Shown piece after piece: positions 38,447 to 47,027 of a DNA stretch of 64,000 bases. The notes beneath the pieces are model-generated. The model worked only from the letters and a program-made list of their open reading frames with translations. It did not search any database and was not told the origin of the DNA. Source of the stretch: Streptomyces virginiae (GTDB lineage: Bacteria; Actinomycetota; Actinomycetes; Streptomycetales; Streptomycetaceae); the NCBI RefSeq assembly GCF_000720455.1, contig NZ_JOAK01000011.1, positions 62,001 through 126,000 of the forward strand. The letters are read 5' to 3'. Positions within the stretch are counted from its first letter, which is position 1, and every line of letters starts with the position of its first letter. A program made the position numbers and the translations under genes.

Positions 38447-38499
38447 CACACGGCCCGGACCCCCGCGTTCTCACTCGAACGAAGGATCCGGGCCGTGTG
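38447..38499 (-). terminator. long hairpin after the aminotransferase gene
   Basis: CACACGGCCCGGA (38447-38459) and TCCGGGCCGTGTG (38487-38499) are exact complements, 13 bp, with a 27-base loop. It lies 38 bases beyond the aminotransferase stop and upstream of the ABC ATPase start, so it likely ends the aminotransferase mRNA. Confidence 0.7.
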
Positions 38500-38536
38500 A
38501 TCGGACTACCGCACCGTCAGACTGTTCGGAGCCTGG

Positions 38537-39898
38537 TCAGAGCTTGGTCCACGCTTCGGTGAGCACCGTGCGCAGGATGCCCTCGATCTCGTCGAAGGTG
38601 CCCTGGTCCGCGGTGAGCGGCGGCGCCAGCTGGATGACCGGGTCGCCGCGGTCGTCGGCCCGGCAGTACAGGCCGTTCTCGAAGAGGGCCTTGGAGAGGA
38701 AGCCGTAGAGCACGCGCTCGGTCTCCTCGTCCGTGAAGGACTCCTTGGTGACCTTGTCCTTGACGAGCTCGATGCCGTAGAAGTAGCCGTTGCCGCGGAC
38801 GTCGCCGACGATCGGCAGGTCGTGCAGCTTCTGCAGCGTCTGGAGGAAGGCGCCCTCGTTGTCCAGCACGTGCTGGTTGAGGCCTTCCTTGTCGAAGATG
38901 TCGAGGTTGGCGAGGGCCACCGCGGAGGACACCGGGTGTCCGCCGAAGGTGTAGCCGTGCAGGAAGGTGTTGTCGCCCTTGTAGAACGGCTCCGCGAGGC
39001 GGTCCGAGATGATGCAGGCGCCGATCGGGGAGTAGCCCGAGGTCATGCCCTTTGCGCAGGTGATCATGTCCGGCACGTAGCCGAACTTGTCACAGGCGAA
39101 CATCGTGCCGAGGCGGCCGAAGGCACAGATCGTCTCGTCGGAGACGAGGAGCACGTCGTACTCGTCGCAGATCTCGCGGACCCGCTGGAAGTAGCCGGGC
39201 GGGGGCGGGAAGCAGCCGCCGGCGTTCTGCACCGGCTCCAGGAAGACGGCGGCGACGGTGTCGGCGCCCTCGAAGAGGATCTGCTGCTCGATCTGGTCGG
39301 CGCACCAGCGGCCGAAGGCCTCGGGGTCGTCGCCGTAGATCGGGGCGCGGTAGATGTTGGTGTTCGGCACCTTGTGCGCACCGGGCACCAGCGGCTCGAA
39401 GGGAGCCTTGAGGGCCGGCAGACCCGTGATCGACAGGGCGCCCTGCGGGGTGCCGTGGTAGGCGACCGCACGCGAGATGACCTTGTACTTGGTGGGCTTG
39501 CCCTGCAGCTTGAAGTACTGCTTGGCCAGCTTCCACGCGGTCTCGACGGCCTCGCCGCCGCCGGTGGTGAAGAAGACCTTGTTGAGGTCGCCCGGGGCGT
39601 AGTTCGCCAGGCGCTCGGCGAGCTCGACGGCCATCGGGTGGGCGTAGGACCACACCGGGAAGAACGCCAGCTGCTGCGCCTGCTTGTAGGCGACCTCGGC
39701 CAGCTCCTTGCGGCCGTGACCGGCGTTGACCACGAACAGTCCGGCGAGACCGTCGAGGTAGCGCTTGCCCTTGTCGTCGAAGATGTAGGTGCCCTCACCA
39801 CGCACGATGGTGGGGACGGGTGCGTTCTCGTACGACGACATGCGGGTGAAGTGCATCCACAGGTGGTCGTATGCGGTCTTGGAGAGGTCCTGGCTCAC
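38537..39898 (-). CDS. class III aminotransferase, putrescine/polyamine type
   Basis: A 453-residue PLP enzyme of the class III (omega-aminotransferase) family, close in pattern to SpuC-type putrescine:pyruvate aminotransferases. The PLP lysine is K283 in CAKGMTSGYSP, preceded by LLVSDETICAFGRLG. It probably converts putrescine to 4-aminobutyraldehyde, the substrate of the dehydrogenase encoded nearby. It lies directly downstream of the Lrp-type gene on the same strand, with three bases between. Beta-alanine is an alternative substrate. Confidence 0.85.
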   Translation of the reverse strand: MSQDLSKTAYDHLWMHFTRMSSYENAPVPTIVRGEGTYIFDDKGKRYLDGLAGLFVVNAGHGRKELAEVAYKQAQQLAFFPVWSYAHPMAVELAERLANYAPGDLNKVFFTTGGGEAVETAWKLAKQYFKLQGKPTKYKVISRAVAYHGTPQGALSITGLPALKAPFEPLVPGAHKVPNTNIYRAPIYGDDPEAFGRWCADQIEQQILFEGADTVAAVFLEPVQNAGGCFPPPPGYFQRVREICDEYDVLLVSDETICAFGRLGTMFACDKFGYVPDMITCAKGMTSGYSPIGACIISDRLAEPFYKGDNTFLHGYTFGGHPVSSAVALANLDIFDKEGLNQHVLDNEGAFLQTLQKLHDLPIVGDVRGNGYFYGIELVKDKVTKESFTDEETERVLYGFLSKALFENGLYCRADDRGDPVIQLAPPLTADQGTFDEIEGILRTVLTEAWTKL

Positions 39899-39901
39899 GG
39901 G

Positions 39902-40405
39902 CTATCGAGTTCCCCACATGTAGGTCTGCTTCTTCAGCTTCAGATAAACGAAGCTTTCGGTTGATCGCACGCCGGGGAGCGTGCGGATCTTCTTGTTGAT
40001 CGTTTCGAGCAGGTGGTCGTCGTCCTCGCAGACGATCTCCACCATCAGGTCGAACGACCCCGCGGTCATCACCACGTACTCGCACTCGGCCATCGCGGTC
40101 AGCGCGTCGGCCACCGGATCGAGGTCACCCTCGACGTTGATGCCGACCATGGCCTGACGCCGCAGGCCCACGGTGAGCGGGTCGGTGACGGCGACGATCT
40201 GCATGACGCCCTGGTCGAGCAGCTTCTGCACGCGTTGGCGCACAGCCGCCTCCGACAGGCCGACGGCCTTGCCGATCGACGCATAAGGACGGCGGCCGTC
40301 CTCCTGCAGTTGCTCGATGATCGCCAGGGACACAGCATCGACCGAAGGGGACGGTTGTCTGTTCCTGGAATCTGCGCTTCGACTGACCACGAGCCCACTG
40401 TGCAC
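39902..40405 (-). CDS. Lrp/AsnC family regulator of polyamine genes
   Basis: A regulator of about 167 residues: N-terminal helix-turn-helix (SLAIIEQLQEDGRRPYASIGKAVGLSEAAVRQRVQKLLDQG) and C-terminal RAM/ligand domain. The start is uncertain: GTG 40405 is used, GTG 40390 and TTG 40426 are alternatives, none with a clear ribosome site. It is upstream of the aminotransferase and divergent from the aldehyde dehydrogenase, so it probably controls both. By position it resembles the S. coelicolor regulator EpuRI, from memory. Confidence 0.85.
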   Translation of the reverse strand: MHSGLVVSRSADSRNRQPSPSVDAVSLAIIEQLQEDGRRPYASIGKAVGLSEAAVRQRVQKLLDQGVMQIVAVTDPLTVGLRRQAMVGINVEGDLDPVADALTAMAECEYVVMTAGSFDLMVEIVCEDDDHLLETINKKIRTLPGVRSTESFVYLKLKKQTYMWGTR

Positions 40406-40437
40406 GAGGAGTCGTCTGTTCCGCAAGACGGAATCAA

Positions 40438-40468
40438 TGAAATCCGTTGTTTGGCGACTCGGATCTCA
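40438..40468. promoter_or_regulatory. inverted repeat in the Lrp/dehydrogenase divergent promoter region
   Basis: TGAAATCCG (40438-40446) and CGGATCTCA (40460-40468) are inverted repeats with one mismatch and a 13-base spacer. Their place between the divergent regulator and dehydrogenase genes makes an Lrp-type operator plausible. Confidence 0.45.
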
Positions 40469-40574
40469 CTGATTTCGTAGTTGGTGAGGTTCGGGTCTGT
40501 CGAAAGCCTCCGCCAAGAGGCTAGGCTTGGTATTCGTCTCAATCGTTGGACATGTGATCAGGAGTGTGGCTGTA

Positions 40575-42014
40575 GTGACCACCGAACTGCGTCGTCTGCG
40601 CAACTACATCGGCGGGGAGTTCAAGGACGCCGCCGACGGGCGCACCACCGAGGTGGTCAACCCCGCCACCGGCGAGGTGTACGCGACCGCCCCGCTCTCG
40701 GGCCAGGCCGATGTCGACGCCGCCATGGCCGCCGCCGCGGCCGCGTTCCCGGGTTGGCGCGACACCACCCCCGCCGAGCGCCAGAAGGCGCTGCTGAAGA
40801 TCGCGGACGCCTTCGAGGCGCGCGCGGACGAGCTCGTCGCCGCGGAGTCGGAGAACACCGGCAAGCCGCTGGGCCTCACGGCCAGCGAGGAGCTGCCGCC
40901 GATGGTGGACCAGATCCGCTTCTTCGCGGGTGCGGCCCGCCTGCTCGAGGGCCGCTCGGCCGGCGAGTACATGGACGGGATGACCTCGATCATCCGCCGC
41001 GAGCCGGTCGGCGTGTGCGCCCAGGTCGCGCCGTGGAACTACCCGATGATGATGGCCGTGTGGAAGTTCGCCCCGGCCATCGCGGCGGGCAACACGGTCG
41101 TGCTCAAGCCCTCCGACACCACCCCGGCCTCCACCGTCCTGATGGCGGAGATCATCGACTCGGTCCTGCCCAAGGGCGTCTTCAACGTCATCTGCGGTGA
41201 CCGCGAGACCGGCCGGGCCATGGTCGAGCACTCGACCCCGGCGATGGCCTCCATCACCGGCTCGGTGCGCGCGGGCATGCAGGTCGCCGAAAGCGCGTCC
41301 AAGGACGTCAAGCGCGTCCACCTGGAGCTCGGCGGCAAGGCCCCGGTCGTCGTCTTCGAGGACGCCGACATCCCGAAGGCCGTCGAGGACATCGCGGTCG
41401 CCGGCTACTTCAACGCCGGTCAGGACTGCACCGCCGCCACCCGCGTGCTCGTGCACGAGTCGATCCACGACGAGTTCGTGGCCGCGCTCGCCAAGGCCGC
41501 CGCCGACACCAGGACCGGTGCGCCGGACGACGAGGACGTGCTGTACGGCCCGCTGAACAACCCGAACCAGCTCAAGCAGGTGGCGGGCTTCATCGAGCGG
41601 CTCCCCGCCCACGCCAAGGTCGAGGCGGGCGGTCACCAGGTGGGCGAGAAGGGCTACTTCTACGCCCCGACCGTGGTCTCCGGCCTCAAGCAGGACGACG
41701 AGATCATCCAGAACGAGGTCTTCGGCCCCGTCATCACCGTCCAGTCCTTCACGGACGAGTCCCAGGCCCTGGAGTACGCGAACGGCGTCGAGTTCGCCCT
41801 CGCCTCCTCCGTGTGGACCAAGGACCACGGCCGTGCGATGCGCATGTCCAAGAACCTCGACTTCGGCTGCGTGTGGATCAACACCCACATCCCGCTCGTC
41901 GCCGAGATGCCGCACGGCGGCTTCAAGAAGTCCGGCTACGGCAAGGACCTCTCCGCCTACGGCTTCGAGGACTACACGCGCATCAAGCACGTGATGACCT
42001 CGCTCGACGGCTGA
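40575..42014 (+). CDS. aldehyde dehydrogenase, 4-aminobutyraldehyde type
   Basis: A 479-residue NAD-dependent aldehyde dehydrogenase. The general base glutamate is in HLELGGKAP, and the catalytic cysteine is C285 in GQDCTAATR; the GQDCTAATR context is typical of gamma-aminobutyraldehyde dehydrogenases. It should make GABA from 4-aminobutyraldehyde. GTG 40575 lies ten bases after AGGAG. It is paralogous to the dehydrogenase at 52368. Confidence 0.87.
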   Translation: MTTELRRLRNYIGGEFKDAADGRTTEVVNPATGEVYATAPLSGQADVDAAMAAAAAAFPGWRDTTPAERQKALLKIADAFEARADELVAAESENTGKPLGLTASEELPPMVDQIRFFAGAARLLEGRSAGEYMDGMTSIIRREPVGVCAQVAPWNYPMMMAVWKFAPAIAAGNTVVLKPSDTTPASTVLMAEIIDSVLPKGVFNVICGDRETGRAMVEHSTPAMASITGSVRAGMQVAESASKDVKRVHLELGGKAPVVVFEDADIPKAVEDIAVAGYFNAGQDCTAATRVLVHESIHDEFVAALAKAAADTRTGAPDDEDVLYGPLNNPNQLKQVAGFIERLPAHAKVEAGGHQVGEKGYFYAPTVVSGLKQDDEIIQNEVFGPVITVQSFTDESQALEYANGVEFALASSVWTKDHGRAMRMSKNLDFGCVWINTHIPLVAEMPHGGFKKSGYGKDLSAYGFEDYTRIKHVMTSLDG

Positions 42015-42046
42015 TCGGCCGCATCGATCACAGCAGAGCGTTGAAG

Positions 42047-42081
42047 GGGCGGGCAGTAGACAACATGTCTATTGCCCGCCC
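42047..42081 (+). terminator. long hairpin between the dehydrogenase and potD-like genes
   Basis: GGGCGGGCAGTAGACA (42047-42062) pairs with TGTCTATTGCCCGCCC (42066-42081) with one G-U pair and a three-base loop, followed by TTCC. An ATG at 42065 lies inside the loop, which argues against that codon as the start of the next gene. Confidence 0.72.
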
Positions 42082-42106
42082 TTCCGCGTTCGCCGAGGCT
42101 GTGCCC

Positions 42107-43285
42107 ATGCCTCAACTCGCCTTCTCCCGCCGCGCCGCGCTCGCCGGACTCGGTGCCGCGGGCCTGTCGGCCGCCCTCGTCGGATGCGGCGTTCCGCCCG
42201 CCTACGTCCCCGAGGAAGGGCGGGTGGGTCCGGACCTCTCGGAGCGGGACCGCAGCGTCGCCTTCTCCAACTGGCCGCTCTACATCGACACCGACGAGGA
42301 GGACGAGGAGAGCCGCCCGACTCTGGATGCCTTCTCCGAGCGGACCGGCATCGAGGTCCGCTACAGCGAGGAGATCAACGACAACGACGAGTTCTTCGGC
42401 AAGGTCAGCCCGGCCCTGATGAACCGCCAGGAGACCGGCCACGACCTGGTCGTGGTCAGCGACTGGATGGCCGCCCGCTTCGTCCACCTGGGCTGGGCCC
42501 AGAAGATGGACCGGTCGGCGCAGCCCAACGTCACCCGTCACCTCGATCCGCAGCTGCGTTCCCCCGCCTTCGACGAAGGCCGGCTGCACACCGTCCCGTG
42601 GCAGTCCGGGATCACCGGCATCGCCTACAACCGCAAGGCCCTGGGCCGGGAGATCAAGTCCGTCCAGGACCTGTGGCACCCCGACCTGGCGGGCAAGGTC
42701 ACCCTCTTCTCCGGGCTCGACGAATCCTTCGGCCTGCTGATGCAGGGCAACGGGGTCGACGTCACGCGCTGGACCGAATCCGACTTCCACCGGATGTGCG
42801 ACCAGGTCGAGAGCCTGGTGAAGAAGAGGCACATCCGCCGCTTCACCGGCAACGACTACACCTCCGATCTCAGCAAGGGCGACGTCCTCGCCTGCCAGGC
42901 CTACTCCGGCGACGCCATCCAGCTCCAGGCCGACAACCCGGACATCGAGTTCGTGGTCCCCGAGGAGGGCGGCGAACTGTGGGCCGAGAGCCTGCTCGTC
43001 CCCAACCTGGCCCGGCACAAGGCCAATGCCGAGGCCCTCGTCGACCACTACTACGACCCACAGGTGGCCGCGCAGCTCGCCGCCTCCGTGAACTACGTCT
43101 GCCCCGTCCCGGCGGCCCGGGAGGTGCTGGCCGGCTCGGACGACAAGGAGACCGCCGAACTCGCCGAGAACCCGCTGGTCTTCCCCGACGACGACATGCG
43201 CCGGCGGCTCGCCGTCGCCCGCGACATCTCCTCGGCCGAGCGACGCTCCCTCGCCAGGCGGTGGAACGCGATCGTCGGGCTCTGA
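42107..43285 (+). CDS. spermidine/putrescine-binding lipoprotein (PotD-like), copy 1
   Basis: A 392-residue exported substrate-binding protein. A twin-arginine-like SRRAALAGLG stretch is followed by lipobox LVGC. The mature part has VAFSNWPLYIDTDEE and the VPWQSGITGIAYN segment of PotD proteins. ATG 42107 follows GAGG by eight bases and lies past the hairpin; an in-frame ATG at 42065 is inside the hairpin loop. No permease or ATPase is encoded beside it, so it may use the PotABC of the second cluster. Confidence 0.85.
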   Translation: MPQLAFSRRAALAGLGAAGLSAALVGCGVPPAYVPEEGRVGPDLSERDRSVAFSNWPLYIDTDEEDEESRPTLDAFSERTGIEVRYSEEINDNDEFFGKVSPALMNRQETGHDLVVVSDWMAARFVHLGWAQKMDRSAQPNVTRHLDPQLRSPAFDEGRLHTVPWQSGITGIAYNRKALGREIKSVQDLWHPDLAGKVTLFSGLDESFGLLMQGNGVDVTRWTESDFHRMCDQVESLVKKRHIRRFTGNDYTSDLSKGDVLACQAYSGDAIQLQADNPDIEFVVPEEGGELWAESLLVPNLARHKANAEALVDHYYDPQVAAQLAASVNYVCPVPAAREVLAGSDDKETAELAENPLVFPDDDMRRRLAVARDISSAERRSLARRWNAIVGL

Positions 43286-43305
43286 TCACCGTCCGGACAC
43301 AGAAT

Positions 43306-43340
43306 TGAACATGTTCAGCCCTTTGGCTGAACGTGTTCAG
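43306..43340. promoter_or_regulatory. paired near-identical palindromes upstream of a membrane protein gene
   Basis: TGAACATGTTCAG (43306-43318) and TGAACGTGTTCAG (43328-43340) are 13-base near-palindromes 22 bases apart, about two helical turns. They lie 23 bases before the start codon of the next gene and look like a two-dimer binding site, such as for a TetR-type repressor. The same bases can form a hairpin with loop CTTT. Confidence 0.6.
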
Positions 43341-43362
43341 AAATAGGCGTAGGCTTCCTTCC

Positions 43363-43830
43363 ATGAGCGAGAGAAGCGCCCTTGAGCGGCGGATCCGTGC
43401 CTGGCTGTTCGTCTTCGTCGTCTGCCTGGTGCTCAGCGGCCTCACGGCCTTCCCCCTGGTCAGCGAGGTCCGCTGGGGCAACGCCCTGGTCGACAACATA
43501 TGGCTGCGACGGGTGGGCGAAGGGCTGGAGCGGGCCGATGCCGACTACCCCTTCCTCCTGTACGGGACCGACTGGCTCGCCTTCGCCCACCTCGTCATCG
43601 CCGTCTTCTTCTACGGCGTGTACCGCGACCCCGTCCGCAACATCTGGATCATCGAGGCCGGCATGATCGCCTGTGCCGGAGTGATCCCCCTGGCCCTCAT
43701 CTGCGGCCCGATCCGCGGCATCCCCTTCTGGTGGAGCGTCATCGACATGTCGTTCGGGGTCTTCGGGGTGATCCCCCTCCTGATCCTGCGCCGCATGATC
43801 AAACGCCTGGAGGCGGGCGCTACTTCGTAA
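43363..43830 (+). CDS. small integral membrane protein, unknown function
   Basis: A 155-residue protein with four hydrophobic stretches (LFVFVVCLVLSGLTAFPL, FAHLVIAVFFYGV, AGMIACAGVIPLALICG, FGVFGVIPLLILRR). Conserved-looking polar loops lie between them, including YRDPVRNIWIIEAG. I do not recognise a named family. The tandem palindromes upstream suggest tight regulation. Its 3' end overlaps the convergent serine hydrolase gene by 11 bases. Confidence 0.7.
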   Translation: MSERSALERRIRAWLFVFVVCLVLSGLTAFPLVSEVRWGNALVDNIWLRRVGEGLERADADYPFLLYGTDWLAFAHLVIAVFFYGVYRDPVRNIWIIEAGMIACAGVIPLALICGPIRGIPFWWSVIDMSFGVFGVIPLLILRRMIKRLEAGATS

Positions 43831-45025
43831 AGGCCGCCATGATGACGCCGAGGGCCACCGGGTTCATGTCCTGGCCCTTGGCGTCCGTCGCGTTCACCGA
43901 GTAGACCAGGGTGCGGGAGAGGTCCCGGGTCGCACCTATCGCGGTGTTGTAGCCGTGCCGGCCGCCCGACTTGCCCCAGGCCACCGTGCCGTCCGGCAGG
44001 ACGATCCTGGACAGCCCGGCCGTCATCGCCGCCGGCTCACCGCTCTCGAAGTCCTTCACCCCCGGCACCGTGAACATGGCCTCCAGCTGTGCCTGCGGCA
44101 CGACCCGGCCGCTGAACAGGGCCACGGTGAAACGCTCCAGGTCCGCCGTCGTCGAGATGATGTCGCCCGCCGCCCACCGGTCCGAGGAGTTCCACTCGGT
44201 CACGTCACGCAGCTCGCGCGACCCGTCCGCCTTCGGTATCGCCTGGTACCCCCGGTTGTGCGGACCTCGGATCCCCGTCTCGGTCCGCCCCGGGAACGAC
44301 GTCCGGTACAGACCCAGCGGCCGCAGGATCCGGGCGCCGACGGCGTCCTCGTACCGCATGCCCGTCACCTTCTCGATCAGCAGACCGAGCACCGTGTAGT
44401 TGATGTTCAGGTAGTGCTGGGCCGTGCCGGGCGCGAACTCCCGCTCTTTCGCGACCGCGTTGGCGACCTGTACGCGCGGATCGGTCACGTCGAACCGGTG
44501 CTCCCACTGCGCCTCGAAGGAGTCGCCCGGCCCGTCGGCCGCCGGTATCCCGCTGGTGTGGTCGAGCAACTGCCGTACGGTGACGCCCCCGTAGGCATCG
44601 GGGAGTGTCCCGGGCAGGTGGCGCCGGACCGGCCCGTCGAGATCCAGCCGGCCCTCCGCCGCCAGCTGGAGGACGACCGCCGTCGTGAACGCCTTGGTCA
44701 CCGACCCCGCCCGGAACCGGCCCTGCTCGACGGCATCGCGCCCCGTACGGACGTCCGCCACACCGGAACTGCCCTGCCAGCAGCCGGCCGTGCCGCCCAC
44801 CCGGACCAGCGCGGCCGTCGCGTCCCGGTGCCGCGGACCGAGCCCGGCGATCGCGGCCTCCAGCGCGGCCGCGTTCGGCGGTGTCGACACCAGCGGCGCG
44901 CTCCGCCCCGAGCCGGCGGACGCCGCTACCGGTCCGGAAGCCGACGCGGCGTGGGCGACGGCCGGCCCCGACACCAGCCCGACGACCAGCGCCGCGGCGA
45001 TCAACGTGCGCATCCTTGCGTTCAT
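43820..45025 (-). CDS. exported serine hydrolase (beta-lactamase / D-Ala-D-Ala carboxypeptidase family)
   Basis: A 401-residue protein with a signal peptide (LIAAALVVGLVSGPAVAHAAS) and the class C-type fold. SxxK is SVTK in AGSVTKAFTT, the tyrosine motif is NINYT, and KSGG replaces KTG in WGKSGGRHGYN. It probably acts on peptidoglycan peptides or is an esterase. ATG 45025 is chosen for GGGAG nine bases upstream and the signal peptide. A response regulator gene lies just upstream on the same strand. Confidence 0.87.
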   Translation of the reverse strand: MNARMRTLIAAALVVGLVSGPAVAHAASASGPVAASAGSGRSAPLVSTPPNAAALEAAIAGLGPRHRDATAALVRVGGTAGCWQGSSGVADVRTGRDAVEQGRFRAGSVTKAFTTAVVLQLAAEGRLDLDGPVRRHLPGTLPDAYGGVTVRQLLDHTSGIPAADGPGDSFEAQWEHRFDVTDPRVQVANAVAKEREFAPGTAQHYLNINYTVLGLLIEKVTGMRYEDAVGARILRPLGLYRTSFPGRTETGIRGPHNRGYQAIPKADGSRELRDVTEWNSSDRWAAGDIISTTADLERFTVALFSGRVVPQAQLEAMFTVPGVKDFESGEPAAMTAGLSRIVLPDGTVAWGKSGGRHGYNTAIGATRDLSRTLVYSVNATDAKGQDMNPVALGVIMAAFTK

Positions 45026-45125
45026 GACGGTGTGCTCCCCCTGCGATCCCTCGGAGCCCTCCGCCCCGATGACCCCAATGCTCCAGCTCACAGGGGTGTC
45101 TGCGGATCACCAGTGAGAGGGGTCT

Positions 45126-45153
45126 TCACCGGTACGACAACTCACCGGTGCGA
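45126..45153. repeat. direct repeat upstream of the serine hydrolase gene
   Basis: TCACCGGTACGA (45126-45137) and TCACCGGTGCGA (45142-45153) are direct repeats, 16 bases start to start. They lie between the response regulator stop and the serine hydrolase start, a reasonable place for a response-regulator box. Confidence 0.45.
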
Positions 45154-45174
45154 GGGAGGCGACACGCCGTCCCC

Positions 45175-45846
45175 TCACCCGCCAGAGGGAGTACCCGCCG
45201 CGATCAGCCCCGTCTCGTACGCGCAGATCACCGCCTGGATCCGGTCGCGCAGCCCCAGCTTCGCCAGCACGTTCCCCACATGGGACTTCACCGTGTGCTC
45301 GCTCACCACCAGCGCCGCCGCGATCTCCGCGTTCGACAGCCCCCGCCCCAGGTGCAGCAGCGTCTCCCGCTCCCGCGCGGTCAGCACCTCCAGCCGCTCC
45401 ACCGGCAGCGCGGGCGCCCGCACCCTCGCCGCCGTGTACTCCTCGATCAGCCGACGCGCCACCGAGGGCGCCAGCAGGGACTCGCCCGCCGCCACCACCC
45501 GTACCGCGTGGACCAGGTCGTCCCGCCGCACGTCCTTCAGCAGGAACCCGCTCGCCCCGGCGTGCAGCGCCTCGTACACGTACTCGTCCGAGTCGAAGGT
45601 CGTCAGCATCACCGTCCGGCACGCGCTGCCCGCCGAGATCGACCGGCACGCCTCGATCCCGTCCAGCACCGGCATCCGCACGTCCAGCAGCGCCACGTCC
45701 GCAGCCAGCCGCTCCACGGCCGCGACCGCCGCCGCACCGTCCCCGACCTCCGCCACCACCTCGATGTCCTCCTGGACGCCGAGGATCATCGCGAACCCGC
45801 TGCGCACCAGCTCCTGGTCGTCGGCCACCACCACACGGATCGTCAA
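45175..45846 (-). CDS. response regulator, NarL/LuxR type
   Basis: A 223-residue regulator with receiver domain (phosphoacceptor D55 in LLDVRMP) and a LuxR-type helix-turn-helix (LTARERETLLHLGRGLSNAEIAAALVVSEHTVKSHV). It starts at TTG 45846, which overlaps the kinase stop (TTGA), a strong sign of coupling. Target genes are unknown; the adjacent serine hydrolase is a candidate. Confidence 0.9.
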   Translation of the reverse strand: MTIRVVVADDQELVRSGFAMILGVQEDIEVVAEVGDGAAAVAAVERLAADVALLDVRMPVLDGIEACRSISAGSACRTVMLTTFDSDEYVYEALHAGASGFLLKDVRRDDLVHAVRVVAAGESLLAPSVARRLIEEYTAARVRAPALPVERLEVLTARERETLLHLGRGLSNAEIAAALVVSEHTVKSHVGNVLAKLGLRDRIQAVICAYETGLIAAGTPSGG

Positions 45847-47027
45847 TTGCCCACCCCCAGCGGTGAGGTTACAAGCACCGCCCGCACCGAGAAGCCGGTC
45901 CCGTCCGGCCCCGGGCCGCACACCGCCGTGCCCCCGTGCGCCGCCGCCCGTTCCCGGATCCCGACCAGTCCGTGACCCCCGCCGACGCTCCCGCCCGCCG
46001 GCCCCCGCCCGTCGTCGGTCACGGTGATCGCCACCTCGCGCGCCCCGTGGTGCAGCCGTACGCCCACCCGCCGGGCCCGCGCGTGCTTCACCACGTTCGT
46101 CAGCGCCTCCTGCACGATGCGGTAGACGGCCGTGTCCACCGCCGGAGAAAGCCCCCTGACCTCGCCCGTCTCCTCGTAGGCGATCTCCGGCCCGCCCCGG
46201 CGCACCCGGTCCAGCAGAGCCGGGAGCGCCGCCACCCCCGGCTGCGGCTCGCGCGGCGCTGGGCCGTCCGCCTCGCGGAGCACCCCCAGCATCGTGCGCA
46301 GCTGCGCCATCGCCTCCCGGCCCGTCTCCGAGATCGCCTCGAAGGCCGCCTCGGCCCGCTCCGGCGCCCGCCGCACCGCCACCGGCCCGGCCTCCGCCTG
46401 CACGATCATGATGCTGACTGCGTGCGAAAGGATGTCGTGCATCTCCCGCGCGATCCGGGCCCGCTCCCGGGCCACGGCCTGCTCCGCCTCGATCCGGTTG
46501 GCCCGCTCCAGCTGCGCCGCCCGGTCCTCGACGGCCGCGGTGTAGGCCTGCCGGGTGTACTGGAGCCGGCCCAGCACGTAGGCGGCGCCCGCGCAGAACA
46601 GGGTGAAGGACAGCTCCCTGGCCGAGCCCGTCCCCAGCCCCACCGAAGCGCCGACCGCCACCACCGAACCCGCCCCGACCGCCGCCCGCACCCGTCCCGG
46701 ACACTGCAGGGCGACCGTGTAGAAGGCCATCAGCCCGGCGTAGGGGAGCGGCTGGCCGGGGCCGTCCATCATCACCTTGTAGACGCCGCCGATCAGCAGG
46801 ATCGCCACCAGGACCAGGACGGGCCGGCGCCGCCGCCACACCAGTGGCACCACGCTCAGCGTGGTGACCGCGTACGAGGCCCAGGTCACCGGAGGCAGCC
46901 CGGGCTCCCGCGGCAGCACGAACGGCATCGTCACGGCCAGTTGCACCAGCACCGTCAGGCCCAGGTCCACGACCCACGGCCGGGCCCCGCGCAACCGCCG
47001 CACGGGCCGGCCCAGCGCGGGTATCAC
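45843..47027 (-). CDS. sensor histidine kinase, HisKA_3 type
   Basis: A 394-residue membrane kinase. About five or six hydrophobic segments fill the first 150 residues with little extracellular loop. The H-box REMHDILSH (H197) and a HATPase domain with N-box EALTNVVKHA and the G-box GHGLVGIRERAAAHGG follow. The small sensing region suggests detection of membrane stress. GTG 47027 overlaps the upstream stop (GTGA), and its end overlaps the regulator start. Confidence 0.9.
   Translation of the reverse strand: MIPALGRPVRRLRGARPWVVDLGLTVLVQLAVTMPFVLPREPGLPPVTWASYAVTTLSVVPLVWRRRRPVLVLVAILLIGGVYKVMMDGPGQPLPYAGLMAFYTVALQCPGRVRAAVGAGSVVAVGASVGLGTGSARELSFTLFCAGAAYVLGRLQYTRQAYTAAVEDRAAQLERANRIEAEQAVARERARIAREMHDILSHAVSIMIVQAEAGPVAVRRAPERAEAAFEAISETGREAMAQLRTMLGVLREADGPAPREPQPGVAALPALLDRVRRGGPEIAYEETGEVRGLSPAVDTAVYRIVQEALTNVVKHARARRVGVRLHHGAREVAITVTDDGRGPAGGSVGGGHGLVGIRERAAAHGGTAVCGPGPDGTGFSVRAVLVTSPLGVGN

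Noticed and set aside
43306..43340. Hairpin as terminator of the orphan potD gene
   Set aside because: The arms are themselves palindromes and no T tract follows; a tandem operator fits better, although both are possible.
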